This document shows, in pieces, positions 18,417-26,732 of a DNA stretch of 64,000 nt; the stretch's first letter is position 1, and each line of letters begins with the position of its first letter. The notes under the pieces were generated by a model. It worked only from the letters and a program-made list of their open reading frames with translations, searched no databases and had not been told where the DNA came from. A program made the position numbers and the translations under genes. The stretch is from assembly GCA_035399845.1 (NCBI GenBank), contig DAOPJV010000025.1:1-64000 (forward strand), in the 5' to 3' direction. Source of the DNA: ECT2AJA-110-A sp035399845 (GTDB taxonomy: Bacteria > Planctomycetota > Phycisphaerae > UBA1845 > UTPLA1).

Positions 18417-18533
18417 GACGCAGCCTCCTCCAGGGGGCAAGTTGGGAGATCGCTATCCTTAGATCGGCAATTCCTGCGGCCATCCGATTGTGAATTCACG
18501 GGCTTCGTCGGAAGTCTGTATCCGCCAATTGCT

Positions 18534-18539
18534 TATAAT
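18534..18539 (+). promoter_or_regulatory. Consensus -10 box close to start: possible leaderless transcript
   Basis: A perfect TATAAT, preceded by TTGCT, ends nine bases before the ATG at 18548. Transcription starting 6-8 bases downstream would begin at or next to the start codon. No clear -35 and no ribosome-binding site are present. Confidence 0.5.
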
Positions 18540-18547
18540 TGATCAGG

Positions 18548-19327
18548 ATGACGAACGACGCGCTGAGCATCACGGTTCTGGGTTCGGGCACATCGCACGG
18601 CGTGCCAATGATCGCGTGCGACTGCGACGTCTGCACGTCGCGGGATCCTCACGATCGTCGGACGCGACCCAGCATTCTGATTCGCAGGGGCGACACGTCT
18701 CTGCTGGTCGACACGTCGCCCGAATTGCGCCTTCAGTGTCTGGCCAATGACGTTCGGCGCGTGGACGCGGTTCTTTATACACACTTCCACGTTGATCATC
18801 TCGCCGGACTCGACGACCTGCGACGATTCTGCTGGGTGCAGGATGGCGCCATCCCCTGCTACGGCCAGCCCGCGACGCTGGATCGGATTCGATCGATGTT
18901 TCCTTACGTCTTCGACCCTGTGGGCACGCACCCTTCGGCCATTCCGCAGCTCGAAATGCACGCAATCGACGGTCCCTTCCGGGTCATCGACTGCAGCGTG
19001 ACGCCGATTCCCCTGATGCACGGAACGCTGCCGGTCCTCGGCTTCCGCGTCGGCCGATTCGCCTACTGCACGGACGTCAGCGAAATTCCGCCCGACTCGT
19101 GGCCACTGCTGGAGGATCTTGATGTCCTCATTCTGGACGCGCTCCGCCGCAAGCCGCATCCAACGCACTTCAACCTGGAGCAGGCCGTTGCCCACGCCGA
19201 GAAGATCGCGGCCAGATCCACGTACTTTACCCATATCGCGCATGAACTCGGGCACGCCGAGACCAACGCGTCGCTGCCGCCGGGGATGTCGCTCGCCTAC
19301 GACGGTCAGGTCATCGCCTGCCACTAA
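18548..19327 (+). CDS. MBL-fold metallohydrolase, PhnP-like
   Basis: A 259-residue cytoplasmic metallo-beta-lactamase-fold enzyme. Motifs: LGSGTSHGVPMIACDC at the N-terminus, including the C-x-C-x2-C cluster that binds a structural zinc in PhnP, LLVDTSPELRLQC, the metal motif THFHVDHLAGLDD, and YCTDVSEIPPDSW. PhnP itself is a phosphoribosyl cyclic phosphodiesterase, but no phosphonate genes are nearby, so another cyclic phosphodiester or thioester substrate is equally possible. The ATG at 18548 is chosen over a TTG nine bases upstream because the latter overlaps the -10 box. Its 3' end overlaps the convergent hydrolase gene by four bases. Confidence 0.88.
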   Translation: MTNDALSITVLGSGTSHGVPMIACDCDVCTSRDPHDRRTRPSILIRRGDTSLLVDTSPELRLQCLANDVRRVDAVLYTHFHVDHLAGLDDLRRFCWVQDGAIPCYGQPATLDRIRSMFPYVFDPVGTHPSAIPQLEMHAIDGPFRVIDCSVTPIPLMHGTLPVLGFRVGRFAYCTDVSEIPPDSWPLLEDLDVLILDALRRKPHPTHFNLEQAVAHAEKIAARSTYFTHIAHELGHAETNASLPPGMSLAYDGQVIACH

Positions 19328-20118
19328 CCCAGCAGCGCCGCGGCAAACCAGTCAACAGACGCCTGGATCATTTGATCGTTGGCGTCGGCGTTCCGCATTC
19401 CGTGATCGCTGAGATCGAGTCGATGGAAGCGGACCTTCAGCCCGGCGCTTTCCTGCGCGCGCTGATAGGCCTCGGAGTGCTCAATCGGGACTTCGCTGTC
19501 ACCTTCGGCGTGGAACATCAGCAGAGATGTCGCCGCATCGGCCAGCGCCGAAGGACCATCATCGAGGCCCGGATCCAGCTGAAAAAAGGGCCTGCCCAGG
19601 CGACATCCGCGATGGTCGAGCCAGCCCTGGGCGTCCAGCAGTCGCCAGGCGTCGTCCGTCATGGCGCGATTGAAGAGGTCTCTCGGGCTCGCGACGCCGG
19701 CCCAGAAGACAACTGTCTTCAGGCCGCTGACGCGCGCGGCGACCCGAGCGACACTGAAGGCGCCGAAACTGCTTCCACACAGACCCACGCGCTGACCATC
19801 GACGTCGTCGCGACGCTCCATGAACCGCAGGACGGCCAGCAGGTCGCGCTGAAGTCTGTCGCATGTCACATCAATGAACCGGCCGCCACTCTCGCCGCAT
19901 CCGCGAAAGTCGAAAGTCAGGCACGAGACGCCGACCTCGGCGAGCTGACGCCCCAGTGCGACCAGACGATAACAGGATCCGATCCGCGAGCCCGTCAGTC
20001 CGTGAGCGCAGACGACGATCGGGACTCGGCCGCCGGCGCGATCCGTGTCGGGACGGTACATTGTGGCGGTGATGAAATCGCCATCCACCGGAATCTGCAG
20101 CGACAGTTGCTGACACAT
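19324..20118 (-). CDS. Alpha/beta hydrolase, serine aminopeptidase-like
   Basis: A 264-residue alpha/beta hydrolase. Visible: an oxyanion-type VVCAHGLTGSRIG, DFRGCGESGG, nucleophile elbow GLCGSSFGAF, acid loop HAEGDSEVP and catalytic His in LSDHGM. The substrate is an ester or peptide of unknown type. The frame stays open to an ATG at 20325, but that would place coding sequence across the TTGCCG-N17-TATAAT promoter of the divergent sigma gene, and the extra 69 residues have lower GC at third positions. I therefore prefer the ATG at 20118 (GGAGAG just upstream), where the domain starts. Starts at 20265 or 20325 remain possible. Confidence 0.82.
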   Translation of the reverse strand: MCQQLSLQIPVDGDFITATMYRPDTDRAGGRVPIVVCAHGLTGSRIGSCYRLVALGRQLAEVGVSCLTFDFRGCGESGGRFIDVTCDRLQRDLLAVLRFMERRDDVDGQRVGLCGSSFGAFSVARVAARVSGLKTVVFWAGVASPRDLFNRAMTDDAWRLLDAQGWLDHRGCRLGRPFFQLDPGLDDGPSALADAATSLLMFHAEGDSEVPIEHSEAYQRAQESAGLKVRFHRLDLSDHGMRNADANDQMIQASVDWFAAALLG

Positions 20119-20269
20119 CTCTCCAATGATGCCACCAACTCGGCAGGTTTGCCAATGCCCCTGGTCCGCCGAGCCGAAGTCGATACGACCCCGGATCAAC
20201 GCCGACCCTGTTGGCGCTGTGAGCCGGAATTGAATGATTGCGGCGTCGCCCTGCATTGGCGCCATTTGG

Positions 20270-20298
20270 TTGCCGCAGCCATCATCAATCCATATAAT
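20270..20298 (+). promoter_or_regulatory. Sigma-70-type promoter of the sigma-kinase operon
   Basis: TTGCCG (20270-20275), a 17-base spacer, and a perfect TATAAT (20293-20298). Predicted transcription start is near 20305, giving a ~20-base leader before the ATG at 20326. Confidence 0.6.
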
Positions 20299-20325
20299 CG
20301 TCGCATTCTGAGGGCCACCGATCAT

Positions 20326-20910
20326 ATGGAACCAGCCGGGACAGTCACGTCGCTGCTACGAGACATTCGCGACGGCAAAGAGAACGCGGAAGGCAAGCTC
20401 TACGAGCATGTCTATGGCGATCTCCGCGAGATCGCCCGGGATTTTCTGCAGCATCGGCCGAAAGGGGATCTGCAGGCGACGGCGCTGGTCCACGCCGCAT
20501 ACGAACGAATCAAGAAACGTGAGACGATCGAGCTCACGGATCGACACCAGTTCTTTCACGTGCTGAGTCGCGCCATGCACGATGTGCTCGTCGAACAGGT
20601 CCGTTCCGATCTGGCGGCCAAGCGCGGTGGTGGTGTCAGGCACGTGCCGTACGTCGAGATCTGCGTTGACGACACACCGCGCCGAATCGAGATCCTGGAT
20701 CTTCACGAGGCGCTGGCGGATCTTGGCGCACTGGATCCGGAGGCGGCGAGCGTCGCCATTCATCGGTTCTACCTGGGCAGAACGATCAAGGACACGTCCG
20801 ACACGATGGATGAGTCCTTCGCCCAGACGCGTAAGCACTGGGACTACGCAAAGGCGTGGCTGCACGCCCGACTGACGCGAAAGAGACCGCCGGAAGGCCC
20901 CTCCGCCTGA
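20326..20910 (+). CDS. ECF-type RNA polymerase sigma factor (TIGR02999-like)
   Basis: A 194-residue sigma factor of the ECF type common in planctomycetes and acidobacteria. Region 2: LYEHVYGDLREIARDFL, then QATALVHAAYERIKKR. A DNA-contacting stretch follows with QFFHVLSRAMHDVLVEQV, and region 4 has ALDPEAASVAIHRFYLG followed by a rather divergent HTH ending in KHWDYAKAWLHARL. No anti-sigma factor is adjacent. Instead the next gene, 72 bp downstream, is a Ser/Thr kinase, an arrangement described for planctomycete ECF groups in which kinases may replace anti-sigma control. A good promoter lies directly upstream. The sister module is at 43864-47783. Confidence 0.88.
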   Translation: MEPAGTVTSLLRDIRDGKENAEGKLYEHVYGDLREIARDFLQHRPKGDLQATALVHAAYERIKKRETIELTDRHQFFHVLSRAMHDVLVEQVRSDLAAKRGGGVRHVPYVEICVDDTPRRIEILDLHEALADLGALDPEAASVAIHRFYLGRTIKDTSDTMDESFAQTRKHWDYAKAWLHARLTRKRPPEGPSA

Positions 20911-20982
20911 CGGGTCGATCGACCCTGCATACGGGCTGAACGCGGGTGACGGGACAAGAATCGGCGGCCGAAATCTGAGACC

Positions 20983-23172
20983 ATGGCGAACCCCGAATTT
21001 GACGAAAAGGCCGTCTTTCTGAGGGCCCTCGAGCTTGTCGGCGCCGAGCGTGAACGATTCCTTGAGTCGTCCTGCCCGAACGAGGCGTCACTCGAGCAGA
21101 TCCAGACGCTCCTGCAGCACCATGGCGCTGCGTCGGATGACTTCCTGGTCGTCGGGATCGAAGAGCGGCCGCTGGCTGGCGCGTCACTGAAAACGCTGGA
21201 CGAATTCGAGATCATCCGACCGCTCGGCTTCGGCGGCATGGGCGTCGTCTACCTTGCGGAAGATACGAAACTCAACCGAAAGGTCGCGATCAAGGTCCTC
21301 GCCCATCACCTCGTGGACTCCGAGGAAGCGCTCGAACGCTTCAAGGATGAAGCCCGCGCCGCGGCCAGGCTGCGCCACGCGGCCATCGTTCCCGTCTTTC
21401 GTTTCGAACGGGACGGCGACTACCACTATCTCGTCTCGGAATTCGTCGACGGCGAAACCCTCTCCGACTTCATCGAGACGCAGAAAGCGTCACTGGAGAA
21501 GGCGACGACGCAGGACGCCCGGGCGTGGCAGCGCAAGGCGGCCTCCATCGTCGCGACGATTGCGGACGCGCTCGACTGCGCGCATCGGGCCCACATCATT
21601 CATCGCGACGTCAAGCCGTCCAACATCCTGCTCGACAAAGACCAGGGACCGCGCCTGACGGACTTCGGCGTGGCCAAGCATGTGCTGGAAGAAGGCGTTA
21701 CCCAGCACACGACGATGGTCGGCAGTTATCACTACATGAGCCCGGAACAGGCGGGACTGCAGAATACGCCGATCGACCATCGCAGCGATATCTTTTCGCT
21801 CGGCGTCGTCCTCTATGAGCTGCTGTGCCTGGAGCGCCCGTTCGACGGTGTCTCGATGCAGAGCGTTCTGCGAGCGCTGACGGAGGGTGATCCCGTCGCG
21901 CTGCGTCAGCGGGATCGCCGAATCCCCGTCGATCTCGAAACCATCTGCATGAAGGCGATCGAAAGCCGCCCACAGAATCGCTATCAGACAGCCGCACACT
22001 TCGCGGCGGACCTGAGATGCTATCTATCGGGCGATCCGATTATGGCGAGGCCGCCTTCGCCCTATCGCCGGGCACGCACCCTTCTGCGACGCCACAAATG
22101 GCTCGCCCCCGTCATCGGCGTACTCGTCGTGAGCCTTTCCGTGGTCTTCGGCTGGTGGCAATACGATCTCTACCGGCGGAGCCGCGTCGCCCAGTTGATC
22201 ATTACATGTGAAACGCCGGACGTTCAGGTCATGGTTCAGCGATTCGACAGTACCTCCACGGAACCCGGCCCCGCCACTCGACTGGGCGCAGCGCCGCTGT
22301 CCGTCGACCTGACGCCGGGCCAGTACCGAATCGTCGCAACCCAGGACGAAACGCATTTCGTCGAAACGACACAGTTGATCACACGGACTGGCGAGTCCAT
22401 CAATATCGATCTTCCGCCGGTCCCGGAGAATGACACCTTCCCCGGGATGGTTGAGTTCAGCGGCGGCGACTACACGACGGGACTCAATCCGTTTGGCGAT
22501 GACAACATCACGCTCAGCGTCCATCTGAACCCATTTCTGATCGACGAGGCGGAAGTCTCGAATGGCGAGTTCAAGCGATTCCTTGATGAGACGGGCTATC
22601 CGGAGCCCGTGAGCTGGTCTCCCGAAGGTCGCCCGGCGGACGAGTACGACGACCTCCCCGTGGTTCTCATCGGCTGGCATGACGCAAACGCCTATTGCCG
22701 CTGGGCGGGCAAGCGATTGCCCACACGCGCCGAATGGGAATTCGCGATGCGATCTCCGGACAATCGTCTCACACCCTGGACGGGCGAAGCGCCAGAGAGT
22801 GTCCTTCCTTATGACTATCGGGACTGCATGACCCTGGAGAAGGGGGGCCCTGCGGCATTCGAGATTTATGTCAAACGGGCGGCGACGGTGCGATCCCATC
22901 TGGAACTTCAGACCGTCACGGGGCTCTTCCATGGCGCAACCAATGTCCGCGAGTTCACGGAGACAATTGATGTGGGCGTGACAACCGCAGTCCATGTCAT
23001 GGGCCCTTCATTCTGTGATGACCCGGAGTTTCAGACGCTTCCATTCCAGTGGACGTATCCCGTGGAGAAATCTGACAATGTCCGAGGCGTCTTCAGTCCC
23101 GGCTCCGCGAGAGTCGGGTTTCGTTGCGCCAGGAGCCTTCAAGCTCCCAAAGCCAAGGAGTCTGCCCAATGA
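20983..23172 (+). CDS. Membrane Ser/Thr protein kinase with FGE-sulfatase domain
   Basis: A 729-residue Hanks-type kinase, probably inner-membrane. The N-terminal ~60 residues are a helical lead-in. The kinase domain (about 74-330) is complete: GFGGMGVVYLAEDTKLNRKV with VAIKVL, HIIHRDVKPSNILL, TDFGVAKH, YMSPEQ and SDIFSLGVVLYELL. One membrane helix lies at about 370-394 (WLAPVIGVLVVSLSVVFGWW). Outside follow a PEGA-like stretch and, from about 490, a formylglycine-generating-enzyme/SUMF1-type domain (DEAEVSNGEFKRFLDETGYP, YCRWAGKRLPTRAEWEFAMR, VGFRCAR). FGE domains on kinases are usually taken as ligand sensors. It lies in the sigma factor operon and ends in ATGA overlap with a small gene. 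Confidence 0.93.
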   Translation: MANPEFDEKAVFLRALELVGAERERFLESSCPNEASLEQIQTLLQHHGAASDDFLVVGIEERPLAGASLKTLDEFEIIRPLGFGGMGVVYLAEDTKLNRKVAIKVLAHHLVDSEEALERFKDEARAAARLRHAAIVPVFRFERDGDYHYLVSEFVDGETLSDFIETQKASLEKATTQDARAWQRKAASIVATIADALDCAHRAHIIHRDVKPSNILLDKDQGPRLTDFGVAKHVLEEGVTQHTTMVGSYHYMSPEQAGLQNTPIDHRSDIFSLGVVLYELLCLERPFDGVSMQSVLRALTEGDPVALRQRDRRIPVDLETICMKAIESRPQNRYQTAAHFAADLRCYLSGDPIMARPPSPYRRARTLLRRHKWLAPVIGVLVVSLSVVFGWWQYDLYRRSRVAQLIITCETPDVQVMVQRFDSTSTEPGPATRLGAAPLSVDLTPGQYRIVATQDETHFVETTQLITRTGESINIDLPPVPENDTFPGMVEFSGGDYTTGLNPFGDDNITLSVHLNPFLIDEAEVSNGEFKRFLDETGYPEPVSWSPEGRPADEYDDLPVVLIGWHDANAYCRWAGKRLPTRAEWEFAMRSPDNRLTPWTGEAPESVLPYDYRDCMTLEKGGPAAFEIYVKRAATVRSHLELQTVTGLFHGATNVREFTETIDVGVTTAVHVMGPSFCDDPEFQTLPFQWTYPVEKSDNVRGVFSPGSARVGFRCARSLQAPKAKESAQ

Positions 23173-23546
23173 GTTATGACGTAACGATGTGGCTGTCCTA
23201 CACGCCGTTGGAATCCGTCGCCGAAGAGGAATTCCGCAAGCGCTTTCCGCTTTCGCTGGAGGCGGCGTGGAAATCCCTCGCGATGTCGGCCTCGACGCTG
23301 ACGAGTCTTGCCAATCAACTTAACGGCCAGATTCTCAGCGACTGCAAGTCGTATCTCGATTCCGACACAGGGCTCAACGTAACAGAGGTGATCGCATTCA
23401 CAACCTCCGCGTGGACAGGAGGCGGCGGTCATGGAACACCGACGCCCGTTGACATTGACGTCAAGCTGCCCTCGTCGGCGCCGTGGACGTTCAGCGTGGG
23501 GGGCGAGGATTACCAGATGACCGCGTCCTGCACCTTCGAGGTCTGA
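23169..23546 (+). CDS. Small protein coupled to the FGE kinase, unknown function
   Basis: A 125-residue soluble protein whose ATG overlaps the kinase stop (ATGA), so the two are almost certainly made together. It has no signal peptide. The N-terminal half is helical (VAEEEFRKRFPLSLEAAWKS) and the C-terminal half beta-rich with a glycine turn (WTGGGGHGTPTPVDIDVKLP). I recognise no family. Position suggests an accessory or substrate of the kinase-sigma pair, which is inference. Confidence 0.65.
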   Translation: MSYDVTMWLSYTPLESVAEEEFRKRFPLSLEAAWKSLAMSASTLTSLANQLNGQILSDCKSYLDSDTGLNVTEVIAFTTSAWTGGGGHGTPTPVDIDVKLPSSAPWTFSVGGEDYQMTASCTFEV

Positions 23547-23774
23547 CGCGTCGCGTCCTCTCTTCGGGCGAACGCGTCGCAACAAGCGACTTCGAAATCA
23601 AGCCTGAACCCAACGGGGCCGGAGTTCGAAGCCACAATTCAGCCGCGCCGGCGGCGCCACGATTCGACGGCGCCGAGCATCGACATTGATGCCGTGGAGA
23701 GTCCGCGCCAATCGACTCCGGCAGATCCGACGCCGCCCCGGCGGACGCCGGACCGCTCGCGCACGGGCATTGCT

Positions 23775-24551
23775 ATGGAACCATGGACGGACGAACATTT
23801 CGAACAGATCCTCTCGGCCCGGCTGCGAATCGTCGACCGCGAGGACGCTCGCCAGGCGTTTCTGCACGAACTTGAACTGGAGACGCATCGCGACTTCCTG
23901 AAACTGAATCCTCGTCTCACGGCCCCTGAGAAACTCGAGCGAACGCGTCTCGTCCGACGAACCTGCGAGTGTCTGATTCGTCGTGTCGATGCGCGGCTCT
24001 CGGGAGATCGATCGATCGAAATACCGCCGCCAGACGACATCGCGCGTCTCTGCCGGATCTTCGATGACGCCATCGCGGCGCTCGCGGGAAAGTGGACGCT
24101 CGGCGAAACACTCCTGGACTTCGCGCGAGGCGCCCTCGGGCGAACCGTGTACTTCACACATGAAAACGCGCGGCGCCCCTATCGCGTCTCCGAGCCCGAC
24201 TCGGGGTTTCTCTTCCTGTTCGCTGAATGGGGTTTCGCCGCCAACGCGTGCGGACAATCGCGATGGACGCCGCCGCTGCTGCTGGACCTGATCAGGATGC
24301 AGCGGTACTTCCTCGAGCGGAACGCCCATCAGCGCCCCCGCCCCTGGTTGCAGTATCGACAACCCCAGCGACCACTCACGCTCGAGGCGCAGGCCCGCAT
24401 CGACGCCGAGTACTCGGCGTTCACGGAAACGCCGTTGTCCGTTCCGCGACTGGAGGCCTTGATGGTGGCGAATCTCCGGTTCGCCACGATCGGGCGACGA
24501 CGTCGCCCAATCGAACAGACAGAAGATACCGTCATTGAGTCAGAGGCCTGA
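23775..24551 (+). CDS. Hypothetical soluble protein
   Basis: A 258-residue, Arg-rich, mostly helical protein (MEPWTDEHFEQILSARLRIV...). It has no signal peptide, membrane helix or motif that I know. Codon use looks coding, with GC-rich third positions, and the opposite strand also stays open for part of the length but without domain-like sequence. The ATG at 23775 is preferred; a GTG at 23694 would add a Pro/Arg/Ser-rich low-complexity lead of 27 residues. It is 228 bp downstream of the small coupled gene and may or may not belong to that operon. Confidence 0.6.
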   Translation: MEPWTDEHFEQILSARLRIVDREDARQAFLHELELETHRDFLKLNPRLTAPEKLERTRLVRRTCECLIRRVDARLSGDRSIEIPPPDDIARLCRIFDDAIAALAGKWTLGETLLDFARGALGRTVYFTHENARRPYRVSEPDSGFLFLFAEWGFAANACGQSRWTPPLLLDLIRMQRYFLERNAHQRPRPWLQYRQPQRPLTLEAQARIDAEYSAFTETPLSVPRLEALMVANLRFATIGRRRRPIEQTEDTVIESEA

Positions 24552-24710
24552 CCGACGTCGTGCGAATTGGCGGGACAGGCGGCGGGCGGGCCATGCATTT
24601 CAAACTGTCGTCTGAGGCGCCACCGAGGTTCGCGTTCCCCTTTCTGAGCCCGCGGATCCCCGTTTTCGCGGCCGCGACGTCCGATCCCGACAACGGCCGC
24701 GGGGAATTCC

Positions 24711-24739
24711 TTGCCGTTCCCGTCCAGCCTCGCTACCCT
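24711..24739 (+). promoter_or_regulatory. Possible promoter of the metal-efflux genes
   Basis: TTGCCG, a 17-base spacer and TACCCT lie 11-40 bases before the ATG at 24751. The -10 is weak and no operator palindrome is visible. Confidence 0.3.
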
Positions 24740-24750
24740 GAAACAGAACG

Positions 24751-25131
24751 ATGACCCGCGTCCTGCTCATCCTGTGGCTCAGCGTCCACACGCTCGCACC
24801 GACGGTCCGTCCCCTGGACGGCGCCGCCGATCGCAAGTCGGATCGATGCTGTTGCTGCGCCTCGGCGGCGACCTGCAAGTGCGGCTGTGAGCGTCCTTCC
24901 ACGACCGACGAAACGGAAAGCGGCTCGACGTTCTCCGCGTGCGCCTGTAACGACGCGCCCGCCGTCATCCCGCCGCGCGCGTCGCGCGACGAACCGGTAC
25001 GATGCGTCGCGATCATCAATGCGGACTCCTCAGCGACGCATGGCGGCGCCGACGCCATTGCCGTCCATCCCCATCTGCGAGGTCCTCCCCCGGATCTCCG
25101 CATCGTTCAATCCACGATTCTCCTCGTTTGA
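24751..25131 (+). CDS. Small Cys-rich exported protein upstream of copper efflux genes
   Basis: A 126-residue protein with a hydrophobic N-terminus (MTRVLLILWLSVHTLAP) and ten cysteines, mostly in the first half: DRCCCCASAATCKCGCERP, then ACACN. The clusters look made for soft metals such as Cu(I). It precedes the TolC-type gene by 140 bp in the same direction, so it is probably the first gene of the efflux cluster and could be a periplasmic metal-binding or sensing peptide. Export is predicted only from the short hydrophobic segment. The family is not recognised. Confidence 0.6.
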   Translation: MTRVLLILWLSVHTLAPTVRPLDGAADRKSDRCCCCASAATCKCGCERPSTTDETESGSTFSACACNDAPAVIPPRASRDEPVRCVAIINADSSATHGGADAIAVHPHLRGPPPDLRIVQSTILLV

Positions 25132-25271
25132 ACCACCTGACCTGACAGCGCCTCCATGTTGCGCTGTCCTGATGACGTTGGCGCGCCACAAGCTACGTGC
25201 GCCAGGTCTTTGCGTCTGCGCGCCGTTGAACACGCGCATTCGGGTTGATCCTTCAGACAACGAGAAACCAC

Positions 25272-26732
25272 ATGCTTCGAATCATGCCGATTGCGACGCT
25301 GCTGCTGCTGCTGCCGGGCGTTGCCTGCTCGAACACGTATTCGACAGTCAGGCGCGAAGTTTCCGTCGCGCAACTCTGGCGGCGGAGTGATGTTCGCCGC
25401 CAATCGACGCCGATCGCCCGGCCGGCGGCGCCCGCGGAAACCCACGAATCGTTCGCGGCGAAGACGCCGGACGGACTCGTCGAATTCACGCTGATCGCTT
25501 TGGAACGAAGCCCGGCGATCGCGGCGGCGCTGGCGGATGTCGAGGCGAAGCTGGAGCGCATTCCTCAGGTCACATCGCTCGACGATCCGATGCTGCGACT
25601 TGTCACCCGCCCCGAGCCGATTCAGACGGCCGCCGGCAACATTGTCTTCACGCTCGCCGCCTCCCAGCGGATCCCGCTGCCCAGGAAGCTCGATCTGAAA
25701 GGCAAAATGGCCGCGGAAGACGTCCGCGAGGCCATCGATCGCCTGAACGCCCTGCGTCTGCGCGTCATCGCCGACGTCCAGCGCGCGTATTACGGCATCT
25801 ATGTCAGCGATCGCGCCATTGAGATCACTGAGCGAAACATGGCGCTGCTGCAGGAACTGGATCGCGTGGCGGGCGCTCAGCTTGAAGTGGGCAAGGCGGA
25901 TCAGCAGGCCGTGCTCCGCGTTCAGACGGAACTGTCCGAGCTGGACAACGCCCTGAATCAGCATCGCGGCCGCCGCGTCGGCGCTGTCGCCGCAATGAAC
26001 CAGCTTCTGGATCGCCCCACGACAACGGACATCGACACGCTGCCGGTCCTCGACGGCGCGGACTTTGACGCCCGACTGGAAACGCTGCTCGAACTCGGCG
26101 CCCGCCACAACCCGGAGCTGGCGGCGCTCGCACATCGCGCCGAACGTGATCGCTACGCGTCGGACCTGGCGACGCTCGCGTATGTCCCTGATCTGACGCT
26201 CGGTTTCGAGTGGAACCACGCCGACGGTCGCGCGCCCTTCGTCCCCCCCGTCAATCCCCAGACGCGCGTTCGCCCCCCTTACAACGACGCCAGCGCCCAG
26301 GGCGACGACAACTGGGCGCTGACAATCGGCGTCAACATTCCGGTTTGGGCCCAGCGCAACGAAGCCGCGAAGCGAGAAGCGCTGAAGCGCATCGAGGCGA
26401 CGGATAACGATCGCCGCGCCATGGCGCGAATGATCGAATTTCGAATCCACGACGCGTTCGCACGCGCTGAGACCGATCGCGCCAGCGTATCGCTGCTGGA
26501 AACGACAATCATCCCGCAGGCCCGGCAGACGTACGAAGCGTCGGTGCTCGCCTATCAGGAGGGCGAGGAGAAGTTCATCAGCGTCATCGACAACTGGCGC
26601 AAGGTGCTGATGTTCGAACTGATGATGCATCGCGACACCGCCTCGATGCAGACGGCGCTGGCCGATCTCCAGCGCGAGGTCGGCGCCAGCCTCGTCCTGA
26701 CGGACACTGAAAGGCAGGAGGCGCAGCCATGA
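25272..26732 (+). CDS. TolC-family outer membrane factor of Cu/Ag efflux (CusC-like)
   Basis: A 486-residue outer-membrane channel subunit. Signal sequence MLRIMPIATLLLLLPGVAC-S suggests a lipoprotein anchor at Cys19 (lipobox not ideal). Two OEP repeats with long heptad helices follow: VEFTLIALERSPAIAAALAD to about residue 240, and FDARLETLLELGARHNPELA to the end. SQRIPLPRKLDLKG lies in the first strand region, as usual. The ATG at 25272 is preferred over an in-frame start 27 bases upstream because the signal peptide begins here. It ends in ATGA overlap with the adaptor gene, which fixes its place in a tripartite RND pump. Confidence 0.92.
   Translation: MLRIMPIATLLLLLPGVACSNTYSTVRREVSVAQLWRRSDVRRQSTPIARPAAPAETHESFAAKTPDGLVEFTLIALERSPAIAAALADVEAKLERIPQVTSLDDPMLRLVTRPEPIQTAAGNIVFTLAASQRIPLPRKLDLKGKMAAEDVREAIDRLNALRLRVIADVQRAYYGIYVSDRAIEITERNMALLQELDRVAGAQLEVGKADQQAVLRVQTELSELDNALNQHRGRRVGAVAAMNQLLDRPTTTDIDTLPVLDGADFDARLETLLELGARHNPELAALAHRAERDRYASDLATLAYVPDLTLGFEWNHADGRAPFVPPVNPQTRVRPPYNDASAQGDDNWALTIGVNIPVWAQRNEAAKREALKRIEATDNDRRAMARMIEFRIHDAFARAETDRASVSLLETTIIPQARQTYEASVLAYQEGEEKFISVIDNWRKVLMFELMMHRDTASMQTALADLQREVGASLVLTDTERQEAQP

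Noticed and set aside
19372..20325. Reading the sigma factor gene as starting at 19372 (512 residues)
   Set aside because: The first 318 codons are antisense to the alpha/beta hydrolase; a strong promoter and the sigma domain begin at 20270-20326.
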